From: Crocosphaera sp.
GTDB taxonomy: Bacteria; Cyanobacteriota; Cyanobacteriia; Cyanobacteriales; Microcystaceae
Assembly: GCA_030065205.1 (NCBI GenBank)
Contig: JASJDN010000020.1
Span: forward strand, 1 to 50,683
DNA: 50,683 bases
Reading direction: 5' to 3'
Position numbers and translations under genes: made by a program. How positions within the stretch are numbered: the first letter of the stretch is position 1; the number at the start of each line of letters is the position of its first letter. Below the pieces are notes generated by a model. The model was given only the letters and a program-made list of their open reading frames with translations. It was not told the DNA's origin and did no database searches. Of the stretch, positions 35,071 to 44,063 are shown in pieces.

Positions 35071-36789
35071 TTAGTTGATATGGGCTGTGGGAGGAAGAAT
35101 GGCAGCCACTCCGGCAGTAGACAGTTGACGGAATGCGTTGATAGCAACACCAAATAATTGTTGAGGTTGAAGATCATCACTGATCAAAGTCCAAATACGT
35201 TGAACCTCTTCGGTATGTAAACGATCATCTTCGGTTAACGCTAACAATAATTGATGACGTAAATATCTTCCTTCATCAGACAACAAATATTGTAATCCTA
35301 ATTGTGCCGTTGGTAGTAGATCAAATTGTTCGTCGGAACGGGCAATACTGATCATATTTTCTAACCGTTGCCACTGGAATTTACCATTTTTAAATAACAC
35401 TTCTAAGAGTCTTTTTCTCAGTTGAGGAGACTCCCCGGTTAATAACCGTCTGGCAACATAAGGATAGGCAACTTCTACAATTTTGAAGTCGGAATCAAGG
35501 CTAAGGGCTAACCCTTCTTGGGTAATGAGTGAACGAATAATTAAGGCAAATTTAGCCGGAACTCGGAAGGGATATTCGTACATTAATTCCGAAAAATCAT
35601 CGGTAATGGTTTTGAAGTTAAAGTCCCCTACACTTTGACCAATAGCATTGCCTAAAACCCGTTCTAAGGCTGGAATAATGGGCTGAATGTCCGTATCAGG
35701 GGTTAAGAAACCTAACTTGACAAAATCCTTGGCTAAGGCATCATAATCTTGATTAATTAACTGCACCACGGAACTAGCAATGGTTTCTTTTGTCTCTTCT
35801 TCTAACTGGTCCATCATGCCGAAGTCAATAAAAGCCATGCGGCCATCGAGGGTGGCAAATAGGTTGCCAGGATGGGGGTCAGCATGGAAAAATCCATGTT
35901 CTAGTAGTTGTCTTAATCCTGAGGTCACCCCAATTCTCACAATGGCATAAGGGTCTAATCCGGCGGCTTTGATTTGGTCGGTATCGGTTAATTTATAACC
36001 CTGTATCCATTCTAAGGTTAAGACGCGATCGCTACTATAAGACCAGTAAATAACAGGCACTTTGACATCATCATCGTCTCGGAAATTGGCCGCAAATTTT
36101 TCGGCGTTTCTTCCCTCATTAACGTAGTCAATTTCTTCAAATAATTTAACTCCAAATTCATCCACAATTAGAGTTAAATCGTGACCTAAATTAAGGGGTA
36201 AAAAACGACCAAATTGACAAGCTGCCCAACGCATTAAAAAGAGATCGCGGGTTAAAATGGGTCTTAGGTTCGGCCGTTGGACTTTAACGGCCACTTCTTC
36301 CCCTGTATGTAACACAGCGCGATAAACTTGTCCTAAACTAGCTGCTGCGACGGGATGGGGTGAAATTTCTCGATAGGCTTGCTCGATGCTCATTTCCAGA
36401 GATTTCTCTATAATGGAGAAAGCAACCTTATTATCGAAGGGAGGAAGTTGATCTTGTAGCTTGATCAGTTCTTCGAGGAAGTCAGGACGGATTAAGTCGG
36501 GACGGGTTGATAAGGCTTGACCCACTTTAATAAAGGTTGGGCCTAAGCGGGTAAGAATTTCTCTTAACTCTGTTGCACATTTCTGTTTATTGTCTTTATC
36601 GGGGTTAAACCAATGATCCCATTGAAGATGGATCAAAAACCAACCAAAAGACCAGATAATCGTGATAGCCCTTTTGATTACTTCCCAAGGACGTAAGCGG
36701 TAATAACGGGCTATGGCAGCCGCGTCATAGCGTTTTTGCTGTTGAAGGTTGGAACCGGTGTCACTGTATTCTAGGGTTTGCCAAGTCAC
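35071..36789 (-). CDS. ABC1/AarF/UbiB family atypical kinase
   Basis: 572 residues. The UbiB family controls prenylquinone or lipid metabolism; cyanobacterial and plastid members (ABC1Ks) affect plastoquinone and tocopherol. Hallmarks: the family-specific N-terminal KxGQ motif as FIKVGQALSTRPDLI, an Ala-rich P-loop equivalent AAASLGQVYRAVL, VAVKVQRPNLR (nucleotide-binding Lys), HADPHPGNLFATLDGRMAFIDFGMMDQL (catalytic and DFG residues). The start is GTG (36789); no ATG is near. A small membrane-protein gene follows. Confidence 0.92.
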   Translation of the reverse strand: MTWQTLEYSDTGSNLQQQKRYDAAAIARYYRLRPWEVIKRAITIIWSFGWFLIHLQWDHWFNPDKDNKQKCATELREILTRLGPTFIKVGQALSTRPDLIRPDFLEELIKLQDQLPPFDNKVAFSIIEKSLEMSIEQAYREISPHPVAAASLGQVYRAVLHTGEEVAVKVQRPNLRPILTRDLFLMRWAACQFGRFLPLNLGHDLTLIVDEFGVKLFEEIDYVNEGRNAEKFAANFRDDDDVKVPVIYWSYSSDRVLTLEWIQGYKLTDTDQIKAAGLDPYAIVRIGVTSGLRQLLEHGFFHADPHPGNLFATLDGRMAFIDFGMMDQLEEETKETIASSVVQLINQDYDALAKDFVKLGFLTPDTDIQPIIPALERVLGNAIGQSVGDFNFKTITDDFSELMYEYPFRVPAKFALIIRSLITQEGLALSLDSDFKIVEVAYPYVARRLLTGESPQLRKRLLEVLFKNGKFQWQRLENMISIARSDEQFDLLPTAQLGLQYLLSDEGRYLRHQLLLALTEDDRLHTEEVQRIWTLISDDLQPQQLFGVAINAFRQLSTAGVAAILPPTAHIN

Positions 36790-36915
36790 AAGCTTTTACT
36801 AATGCCTCTGAACTCAAAATGGTGGAAAAATAAGGATTTTAAAATTTGCTATACAAAAATATAAGTATCTTAACTTATCTATTATGCTTGATTTTCCTTG
36901 ATTTCGCAACATTTC

Positions 36916-37689
36916 TTAATTAACAACCGAATGTAGTTCATGAGGGCTAAGATTAGAGTGAACCACTTGACCATCCTTAAACCAGATCACTCGGCGAGAA
37001 TGACGGGCGACTTCGGCTTCATGGGTGATTACCACGACGGTAATACCGGCTTGATATAGGCTTTCAAATATTTCTAATACTTCTTCTGTGGTTTGAGAGT
37101 CTAACGCCCCTGTGGGTTCATCAGCCAACAGAAGAACCGGCTGATTAACAATAGCGCGGGCGATGGCTACCCGTTGTTGCTGCCCCCCTGAGAGTTGATT
37201 GGGCTTATTATTAACTCTGTTACCTAAACCCACTCTTTCTAAGGCTTCTAGGGCGCGATCGCGACGTTCTGTGGGGGACACCTCTGCGTAGATCATGGGT
37301 AAAATGACGTTCTCCAGGGCTGTCATTTGAGGCAAGAGATGGAACTGTTGAAAAACAAAACCAATCTTGCGGTTACGGATAGCAGCCAGTTGAGCATCAG
37401 GCAGTCCAGAGACATCTACACTATCTAAATAATACCGTCCGGAAGAGGGACGGTCAAGACAACCGATAATATTCATCAGGGTTGATTTTCCTGACCCAGA
37501 TGCCCCCATAATGGTGCAGTATTCTCCTTTTTCAATGGTTAAATCAATTTCATCTAATGCTTTGACCTTTGTATTGTCACTGCCATAAATTTTGGTGATT
37601 GTTTCTAGGCGAATAATAATCGGATGATAGTCAGAGGAGGGAATTTTTGAAGATGGTTGTGGGGTTAAAGAGGGACTTTCAGCCGTCAT
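36916..37689 (-). CDS. ABC transporter ATPase of the MacB/LolD/DevA type
   Basis: 257 residues from ATG 37689; an in-frame TTG two codons upstream is less likely. Motifs: Walker A MGASGSGKST, Q-loop FVFQQFHLLP, signature LSGGQQQR, Walker B LLLADEPTGALDS and H-loop VITHE. MNIIGCLDRPSSGRY and DEPTGALDSQTTEEV are characteristic of the exporters that pair with MacB-like permeases, including cyanobacterial DevBCA. About 30 Pro/Ser-rich residues precede the domain. No permease or membrane-fusion gene is adjacent, so its partners lie elsewhere. Confidence 0.88.
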   Translation of the reverse strand: MTAESPSLTPQPSSKIPSSDYHPIIIRLETITKIYGSDNTKVKALDEIDLTIEKGEYCTIMGASGSGKSTLMNIIGCLDRPSSGRYYLDSVDVSGLPDAQLAAIRNRKIGFVFQQFHLLPQMTALENVILPMIYAEVSPTERRDRALEALERVGLGNRVNNKPNQLSGGQQQRVAIARAIVNQPVLLLADEPTGALDSQTTEEVLEIFESLYQAGITVVVITHEAEVARHSRRVIWFKDGQVVHSNLSPHELHSVVN

Positions 37690-37787
37690 AATCAATCTAA
37701 AAAATTTTAAAATAACTTAATTATAGCATTTGACATAACAGTTTAAAATAAAATCAGTCGTGATTATTGTTTAAATTCAAGAAAACT

Positions 37788-38333
37788 ATGGCTAAATTCT
37801 ATCCTAGTTTAACCCCTGAACTCATTCACTTTATTGAAGAACAAAAAATGTTTTTTACTGCCACTGCTCCCACAGAAGGTAGAATTAATTTATCTCCAAA
37901 AGGGATAGATACTTTTCGCTGTTTAAATGAGCAAACCGTGGGGTATTTAGACTTAACAGGGAGTGGTAATGAAACCTCTGCTCATTTAGAAGAAAATGGA
38001 CGCATGACGATCATGTTTTGCAGTTTTTCTGAGAAACCTTTAATTTTACGGTTATATGGTCAAGGAAAAGTCATTCGTCCCAGAGATAAGAAATGGAGTG
38101 AATTGGCTGATCATTTCCCCACTTATGAGGGAGAAAGACAGATTATTATTTTAACCGTAACTTCTGTTCAAACCTCTTGTGGTTTTGGAGTTCCTATTTA
38201 TGAGCATCAAAAAAACAGAGACACTTTAATTGAATGGGCAAAGAAAAAAGGAGAAACAGGAATTTATGATTATTGGCAACAGAAAAATCAAGAGAGTATT
38301 GATGGTTTGGCTACGAAACTATTGGCAGAATAA
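37788..38333 (+). CDS. Pyridoxamine 5'-phosphate oxidase-like flavin-binding protein
   Basis: 181 residues from ATG 37788; an upstream in-frame start at 37767 is not supported. The split-barrel family pattern is seen in FFTATAPTEGRINLSPKG, TVGYLDLTGSGNETSAHL, GRMTIMFCSF, LRLYGQGKVI and TSCGFGVPIYEHQ. Proteins with this CGFGVP text are common in cyanobacteria and plants; they bind FMN or a related flavin, but the reaction is unknown. It is divergent from the MacB-type ATPase gene with 98 bp between. Confidence 0.85.
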   Translation: MAKFYPSLTPELIHFIEEQKMFFTATAPTEGRINLSPKGIDTFRCLNEQTVGYLDLTGSGNETSAHLEENGRMTIMFCSFSEKPLILRLYGQGKVIRPRDKKWSELADHFPTYEGERQIIILTVTSVQTSCGFGVPIYEHQKNRDTLIEWAKKKGETGIYDYWQQKNQESIDGLATKLLAE

Positions 38334-38407
38334 AAGATTTTGGGTTTTTACTAAGTAGGTCGGCATAATTAAACGCATAATATCTGTAGGCCGATGCACT
38401 CCCCACC

Positions 38408-38551
38408 TTACAGTAACGTCTTAACTAATTTTTGTACTGCTATATCAAAAAAACTCTGAGGAGCAAACTTGAAAATCAACTCAATTAGTTCCTCTTTTGT
38501 TCGTCTATTCAAGTAATCGATAACTTTCTTATTAGGCTTTGAATGTGACAT
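38408..38551 (-). CDS. Small 47-residue protein downstream of the NACHT gene
   Basis: ATG at 38551 to TAA at 38408, too short for common gene finders. The protein starts MSHSKPNKKVIDYLNRR and continues TKEELIELIFKFAPQSFFDI, ending VQKLVKTLL: a charged helix-rich peptide without membrane segment or signal. The frame begins 19 bp after the NACHT stop on the same strand, suggesting an accessory gene or a relic. I do not recognise a family. The region just beyond it (38350-38407) contains TCGGC/GCCGA dyad fragments. Confidence 0.45.
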   Translation of the reverse strand: MSHSKPNKKVIDYLNRRTKEELIELIFKFAPQSFFDIAVQKLVKTLL

Positions 38552-38570
38552 GATTAATAGAAAAACTTAT

Positions 38571-41500
38571 TTAATTTCTCAAAATTCCCTTGAAAGGATT
38601 ACGCGCTTTGGCTTCTAATTGTTGACCCCTCACCCACCAATAACTACACAATCCTAAGATAATTAACCAAAATAAGCAAGTGAATGGCAACCCCATAGAA
38701 AGGGTATCCCATAAACCCCAGGTAACCAACACAAATACCCCAGGAAACCAACAAAACCAAGGAAAGGCTAAAACTGATAAGTAGCGTATGACCCCTAATC
38801 TTTCTCTCGTTCCTCTGTACCATATTCCTAAGCTATAACCGACAGCGACAGCGAAAGCGACAGCGACAGCGAAAGCGAAAGCGACAGCTCCAGCTCCAGC
38901 GAAAGCGAAAGCTCCAGCGACAGCGACAGCGAAAGCGAAAGCGACAGCTCCAGCTCCAGCGAAAGCGAAAGCGAAAGCTCCAGCGACAGCTCCAGCGACA
39001 GCTCCAGCGACAGCTCCAGCGACAGCTCCAGCTCCAGCGAAAGCGAAAGCGAAAGCGAAAGCTCCAGCGACAGCTCCAGCGACAGCTCCAGCGACAGCTC
39101 CAGTGAAAGTCATAGAATCGGTTAAAGAATCATATAAAATCGTTATTCCTTCCCAAACCAGTGCTTTTTGCCAAAATCGAGTAACTTCTTGAGGATATGT
39201 TTTCACACCAAAGAACCCCAAACTGATGAGCAAAGGAGGTTCAATATAATCTTCTGTTAAACGAACCTCTCTCCACAAAACTATTAAAAAAGTTACAATA
39301 ATCAGAAGTATGATGATGCTCAAAGCAGAAATTAGCGTTGAATAACTAGATAAACTTGTCTGACTCAATATTTCGCTCCATAACCCTATGATTTGAGCGA
39401 TAGCTCCGATGGAAAGCAAAACCGCAATGAACAACATCCCCCAATAATGTCCACTCTTAAAAAATTGATAGTCAACCTCCTCATAAAGATTGCGCCAATC
39501 ATCCATCGTTAAACGTCGAGGAGATTCAATCAAGCGACGCAATAAATCCAATGGCAAAGGGTGGGGTAAATTCAACAAAAATTCTGACCATTTCCGATTA
39601 AGTTCAAAATCTCCTACATTAATATCCCCAGAATAAACACCAACATTCGGAGAATAAACACCCCGCTCAATAATCCTGCATACTTCTTGACTCATTTTCT
39701 GTTCAATATCCTCTGTCAACACCGACTGCTCCAGCAATGCTATGGCATCATTACTTATATTCTGTGGTAAAATAACCCCATTAAACCCAGCAACAGCACA
39801 GACAGGAATCATCAAGCGAGGATCAATTTTAGGTTGTTCACCGATAAAAGGATCGATGTAATTGATATTATTCTCAAGCTGTTTGACTAATATATAAGCA
39901 ATTCGTCCTGTAATAATGGAGAGATTAGAAGAACCAGAAGTTTCAAAAGGATGCCAAATCCAAGGTAAATATTCTTTTTCTTTCTGTTTTTCCCTGATTA
40001 ATGCTTGTACTTCCTCAGAAAATTCTTCTTCCCTGAAAGCATCTTCAACCTCTGGGAATTGCAGTAAAGAACCTAAATACCATGCTGTTAAATCCCTTAG
40101 ATGAACATCCCATAAAAACGGCACAAAAGCCATCGCTGCTTCAGGTGTGCCAATGTTTTTGATATCTTCTAATATTTGCCTGACTGGTAATTGATTTGTC
40201 CTTATTTTAGCCAAATTTATTAACGTAGGAATGGCTAAGTTTCCCAGTTTAATTAAGGACTTCTGCATCGTTAGCTGTATGTCTGAATGATTAGCACGGC
40301 CAAAACTGTAACATTGACCCAATATTTCTGCTGCTTCCGATTTATTGGTTTGAGCTAAAGCTGTTGCTGCTGCTTTTCCCCTTATTAAAGAAGAACTTTG
40401 CTCAGCAGCAGATAAATGTCTAAAATCAGCATTGATTAAAGTTTCTTTTAAGAATTGAAAGACCTCTTTTCCTCTTTCACTGGAACTAGCAGCCACAAAA
40501 CCAAAGGCACTTAACATCCGCTCATTATTCTTTTTTCCGAACTTATCTTTAAAAGAATTGATAATCTCTTCAGCCAAGTCTGTGTCTACAAAACTTGCAT
40601 CTCCTAAACATTCAAACGCCATCAACGGATCTCGTGCATAAATGCTCCTAATTAAATTCGTACTACTATTAGCTAAACCACACCATAACTTGATAATCTC
40701 TCCCCAATCATCCGGTGCATTTTCCCAATATTCAACTAACTTATCGGACTGATCTGTAAGTGCAGCCGCCACAAAATACTCCTGTAATGTTTGATGAGCA
40801 AACTGATATCTCTGTCCCCCATCAAGACGTAATAATAAACCACTACGTTTAACAATTTCATCAATAATCTTATCAACATCATCAGGATTTAAGTTTAAAT
40901 TGGGGAGAATCTTTTTAACTTCTTCTCTAATCTCTATATCAGAAAGAATGCGACGATTTTGTTGAGATGATTGAGATACATCACTTTTCCTTCTTCTCGT
41001 TTGAGCATACAAAGCTAACTGTTGAAGCACCCGTTGTTTTTTCTCTCTTATATAACGATTTTTCACCCCTTTTGCTTCATCTCTTGCTTCAGATAAAATA
41101 TCTATTGCTTTTCTATAAAATTCCGCCCGTGAGTAGGGTAAATCCATGTTAGTATCTGTGTAAAGATAAGCAATAATGGTTAATAGTAAAGGGTTTTTAG
41201 CTAAGGTTTTAATTTGGGGTCTATCATCTAAAGTCTTGAGTAATTGTTCAACAGATTTCCCCACTGGCATTTCTGTTTTCCATGATCTCAAAAAACGCCG
41301 AATTTGTTGATCATTAAAATCACTAATTTCTAAAGTTTTATTAGCTGTATCATAAAATTCTCTTTTATAAACGGCTGTTCGACAAGTAATAATAAATGGA
41401 CACTTTTCATAAGTGTCTAAAAAAGCTTTTAATCCCTTAACTACCTTTCCACGACTCTCATCAATGACCTCATCTAACCCATCAAACAATAATAATAAAT

Positions 41501-42419
41501 GACCTGTTTTTAAACTTTGATGAACAAAGTTATTAGCATGAGGAAAATCATTTTGAGAAAAAAGATTAACTAATTGAGTTTCTAACGCTTGAACCGTTAA
41601 ATCAGATAAACTAAGCGTATTTAATTCGAGTAACACAGGAATAAAAGGAGTCGAAAATCGACGACTTAATCCCCGTTCTGCATAAGATAATGTTAAATAC
41701 TTTAATAAAACAGACTTTCCTGACCCTGGACTTCCTGTTACCATTAACTTAGAATAATCTTTTAATGCTTTTTCCGCTTCAATTAAAGACTCATTCCATT
41801 GTTCTTGACTCTCTTTACTCTCCTTCACTTTCAACGGAACATAAACCTCTCGCATTTCTAAAGGACGATTTTGCCGAAAAGAAATAGCCAGTTTTTCATA
41901 TTTTTCAATTAAAGCGTTTTGATATTTTTTAACGGCTAAGTTCTTTAAAAAGGGTGTACCTGCAAATTTTTTATAAAACCAAACTAAAACTTTTTCCACT
42001 GGATTATTTTTCTTAATCCAATCTTGAAAAAGAGTATAAATAAGTAACATTAAGGCAGCAAACCATCCCAACCATCCTTGAGGTAATTTACTCAGAGGAT
42101 TTTTATTTTGCTTCTTTTTAGTGAGTTGATTATATTCTGTGTCATAAATTTCTGCAATTTTTAGTTTACTTAAGCCAACGGAATTAGAAGCATATTCTTC
42201 AACCACTAAATTTGTCTTCTTTTCAATATCATTCTCAACATGATTTTTAGCAATATCTTTGATTTCTTTAATCACTAAGTCTTGAGGACTTAAACTGGGT
42301 TGAGTATTCGTATTTTGAGTTAAGATCGGATTAACCGACCCTAACAAAATAGAACTAATTAGTGCTATAATAAAAATTAAAACCAGTTTTTTCTGTTTTA
42401 AGTAACTAAAATTTTTCAT
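38571..42419 (-). CDS. Membrane-anchored NACHT-domain NTPase with microsatellite-encoded Ala-X segment
   Basis: 1282 residues. Segment 1 (about 11-28) resembles a signal anchor. A charged stretch to about 110 follows, then segment 2 (about 116-131, GWFAALMLLIYTLF), then the NACHT domain: Walker A GSPGSGKSVLLKYL at 229-242, Walker B LLLLFDGLDEV at 308-318, FIITCRTAVYKREFY sensor region, LLLTIIAYLY and FAHQTLQEYFVAAAL, all typical of NACHT NTPases. About 590-970 is helical, HEAT-like (LIKLGNLAIPTLINLAKI), probably the ligand-sensing region. Two membrane helices lie near 1010-1080. Residues 1108-1193 are 43 Ala-X dipeptides (X is Val, Gly or Phe), then two more helices (FPWFCWFPGVFVLVTWGLW, FTCLFWLIILGLCSYWW). 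NACHT proteins are NLR relatives and several bacterial ones defend against phage. That role here is inference. A 47-residue gene follows by 19 bp; hhoA is divergent. Confidence 0.88.
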   Translation of the reverse strand: MKNFSYLKQKKLVLIFIIALISSILLGSVNPILTQNTNTQPSLSPQDLVIKEIKDIAKNHVENDIEKKTNLVVEEYASNSVGLSKLKIAEIYDTEYNQLTKKKQNKNPLSKLPQGWLGWFAALMLLIYTLFQDWIKKNNPVEKVLVWFYKKFAGTPFLKNLAVKKYQNALIEKYEKLAISFRQNRPLEMREVYVPLKVKESKESQEQWNESLIEAEKALKDYSKLMVTGSPGSGKSVLLKYLTLSYAERGLSRRFSTPFIPVLLELNTLSLSDLTVQALETQLVNLFSQNDFPHANNFVHQSLKTGHLLLLFDGLDEVIDESRGKVVKGLKAFLDTYEKCPFIITCRTAVYKREFYDTANKTLEISDFNDQQIRRFLRSWKTEMPVGKSVEQLLKTLDDRPQIKTLAKNPLLLTIIAYLYTDTNMDLPYSRAEFYRKAIDILSEARDEAKGVKNRYIREKKQRVLQQLALYAQTRRRKSDVSQSSQQNRRILSDIEIREEVKKILPNLNLNPDDVDKIIDEIVKRSGLLLRLDGGQRYQFAHQTLQEYFVAAALTDQSDKLVEYWENAPDDWGEIIKLWCGLANSSTNLIRSIYARDPLMAFECLGDASFVDTDLAEEIINSFKDKFGKKNNERMLSAFGFVAASSSERGKEVFQFLKETLINADFRHLSAAEQSSSLIRGKAAATALAQTNKSEAAEILGQCYSFGRANHSDIQLTMQKSLIKLGNLAIPTLINLAKIRTNQLPVRQILEDIKNIGTPEAAMAFVPFLWDVHLRDLTAWYLGSLLQFPEVEDAFREEEFSEEVQALIREKQKEKEYLPWIWHPFETSGSSNLSIITGRIAYILVKQLENNINYIDPFIGEQPKIDPRLMIPVCAVAGFNGVILPQNISNDAIALLEQSVLTEDIEQKMSQEVCRIIERGVYSPNVGVYSGDINVGDFELNRKWSEFLLNLPHPLPLDLLRRLIESPRRLTMDDWRNLYEEVDYQFFKSGHYWGMLFIAVLLSIGAIAQIIGLWSEILSQTSLSSYSTLISALSIIILLIIVTFLIVLWREVRLTEDYIEPPLLISLGFFGVKTYPQEVTRFWQKALVWEGITILYDSLTDSMTFTGAVAGAVAGAVAGAFAFAFAFAGAGAVAGAVAGAVAGAVAGAFAFAFAGAGAVAFAFAVAVAGAFAFAGAGAVAFAFAVAVAFAVAVGYSLGIWYRGTRERLGVIRYLSVLAFPWFCWFPGVFVLVTWGLWDTLSMGLPFTCLFWLIILGLCSYWWVRGQQLEAKARNPFKGILRN
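38841..39098 (-). repeat. 43-unit hexanucleotide repeat within the NACHT coding sequence
   Basis: 258 bp of strict 6-bp period. On the coding strand each unit is GCT plus GTC, GGA or TTC, so it encodes Ala-Val, Ala-Gly or Ala-Phe. Higher-order blocks recur, e.g. Ala-Val/Ala-Gly alternation and runs of Ala-Phe. Since the unit is two codons, copy-number change never shifts the frame. Confidence 0.95.
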
Positions 42420-42628
42420 AACATCTTCATAAAATTAACTAATTTATTTGCCAACGAAACAAACAAGAAATTATGTAAACAAATAGCTAACTAACACTTC
42501 TTTTTAATTTAGATGTGTTGATCCTGAAAAAATATAATTATCTATCTAATTATTTTGCTTCAAGCTCAATTAGACAAAGAAGACTATTTTTGGGTGAGTG
42601 CAAATTTTATCCTCAATGTCACTCAATC

Positions 42629-42657
42629 TTGAACGGGGATAAAAAATGCTATATTAA
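42629..42657 (+). promoter_or_regulatory. Candidate promoter for the HhoA-type protease
   Basis: TTGAAC (42629-42634), 17-bp spacer, TATTAA (42652-42657), about 74 bp before the ATG. The remaining 300 bp between the divergent NACHT and protease genes shows no gene. Confidence 0.4.
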
Positions 42658-42730
42658 ATCTATAGTAACCTATTTTTTTCCTAGCTTTTACCCCTAACAA
42701 TCCTTCCTAATTCCACTCTTTTAAACGTTA

Positions 42731-43906
42731 ATGAAAACGATGCAATTGGCAAACTTCCAACAGTCCCTCAGAACCTACACCATCACACTCCTTCTCAGTG
42801 TGATTCTTTGTTTTGGTGGATTTTCGGTGTTATCCTCTCAAGCTGAGCCTATCACAGAATTAGCCCAAACCCCAGTCGATATTACTGCTGATAGTTTTGT
42901 GGCTGCGGCCGTTTCCAGAACTGGTCCGGCGGTGGTTCGTCTCGATACGGAAACCGTCGTCACCCGACAAATTGATCCCTTTTTTGATGATCCCTTTTTC
43001 CGTGACTTTTTTGGCCAACAGTTTCAACCCCCCCGACAACAAAGAATCACGGGCCAGGGTTCTGGCTTTATTATTGATGGCAGTGGTATCATTTTAACCA
43101 ACGCTCACGTGGTCAATAGTGCCGATAAAGTGACGGTTACCCTCAAAGATGGACGAACCTTTAACGGGCAAGTAAAAGGCACCGATGAAGTGACAGATTT
43201 AGCGGTAGTAGCGATTAACCCCGCAGGAAATACCTTACCTGTTGCACCCTTAGGAGACTCCACCAATCTGAAAGTGGGAGATTGGGCGATCGCAGTAGGT
43301 AACCCTGTGGGCTTAGATAATACGGTAACATTGGGCATTATTAGTACCATTGGTCGTTCCGCAGCCAAAGCCGGTATCCCTGATAAACGTCTCGACTTTA
43401 TTCAAACCGACGCGGCCATTAACCCGGGGAACTCTGGGGGTCCGTTACTCAATAGCAAAGGGGAAGTGATTGGTATTAATACGGCGATTCGCGCCGACGC
43501 GATGGGTATTGGTTTCGCGATTCCCATCAATAAAGCCAAAGCCTTAGAAAAAACCCTGGCTTCGGGGCAAAAAGTCCCCCATCCTTATATTGGGGTGCAA
43601 ATGATTAACCTTACTCCTGAAATCGCTAGAGAAAACAACCGTAACCCCAACTCTCCCATTATCGTTGCTGAGGTAGATGGCATTTTGGTAGTGCAAGTGG
43701 TTCCCAATAGTCCAGCAGAACGGGCAAGATTACGGCGGGGAGATGTGATCGTTGCTGTTAATGGACAACCGGTCAAGGATGGCACCGATTTACAAAAAAT
43801 TGTTGAAAATGTGGGCATTAATGCCAGTTTAAGAGTGAAATTGTATCGAGGCGATCGCTTATTGGAGTTGACGGTGAAAACCGAACAATTACAAGGCGTT
43901 TCCTAG
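42731..43906 (+). CDS. hhoA: HtrA-family serine protease (HhoA-like)
   Basis: 391 residues. Exported: a hydrophobic stretch (TITLLLSVILCFGGFSVL) at about 16-35, followed by SSQAEP as a possible signal-peptidase site. Trypsin-like domain with His in LTNAHVVNSADK, Asp in DEVTDLAVVAI and Ser in NPGNSGGPLLN. One PDZ domain at the C-terminus (IGVQMINLTPEI, then VVPNSPAERARLRRGDVIVAVNG). The acidic-aromatic linker PFFDDPFFRDFFGQQF is a hallmark of cyanobacterial Deg proteases (HhoA, HhoB, HtrA). These act in the periplasm or thylakoid lumen on damaged proteins. HhoA is favoured over HtrA by length and a single PDZ, but the paralogue assignment is not certain. Confidence 0.9.
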   Translation: MKTMQLANFQQSLRTYTITLLLSVILCFGGFSVLSSQAEPITELAQTPVDITADSFVAAAVSRTGPAVVRLDTETVVTRQIDPFFDDPFFRDFFGQQFQPPRQQRITGQGSGFIIDGSGIILTNAHVVNSADKVTVTLKDGRTFNGQVKGTDEVTDLAVVAINPAGNTLPVAPLGDSTNLKVGDWAIAVGNPVGLDNTVTLGIISTIGRSAAKAGIPDKRLDFIQTDAAINPGNSGGPLLNSKGEVIGINTAIRADAMGIGFAIPINKAKALEKTLASGQKVPHPYIGVQMINLTPEIARENNRNPNSPIIVAEVDGILVVQVVPNSPAERARLRRGDVIVAVNGQPVKDGTDLQKIVENVGINASLRVKLYRGDRLLELTVKTEQLQGVS

Positions 43907-43934
43907 TCTTTTAATGCTTCTTTTCGTCTTATTG

Positions 43935-43960
43935 TAGGGGTCAACGGTTGTTGACCCCTA
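43935..43960. repeat. Palindromic dispersed repeat, copy 2
   Basis: AGGGGTCAAC and GTTGACCCCT around GGTT, 29 bp after the hhoA stop. It is the reverse complement of copy 1. Confidence 0.75.
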
Positions 43961-43967
43961 TTTAATT

Positions 43968-43997
43968 TTAAACCCCGTCGTTAACGACGGGGTTTAA
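43968..43997. terminator. Perfect 30-bp palindrome after hhoA
   Basis: TTAAACCCCGTCGTT and its reverse complement meet without a spacer; the GC-rich part ACCCCGTCG/CGACGGGGT with flanking A/T tracts suits a bidirectional intrinsic terminator. It comes 8 bp after repeat copy 2. Confidence 0.7.
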
Positions 43998-44063
43998 GTA
44001 TGTTAAGGTTAAGGTTATAAGTATAAAAAAAAGCTTAAATTAGTTTTGCTTAGAGTTAATATA

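Noticed and set aside
38350..38407. TCGGC/GCCGA dyad region after the 47-residue gene as a defined repeat
   Set aside because: The arms are short and far apart with poor pairing; mentioned but not called as a repeat.
38841..39098. Hexamer tract considered as CRISPR or non-coding satellite
   Set aside because: Units are 6 bp with no spacers, and the tract is open in frame within a long coding sequence.
42515..42697. 60-residue plus-strand open frame upstream of hhoA
   Set aside because: Composition is that of AT-rich intergenic DNA and it covers the likely hhoA promoter; no recognisable motif.
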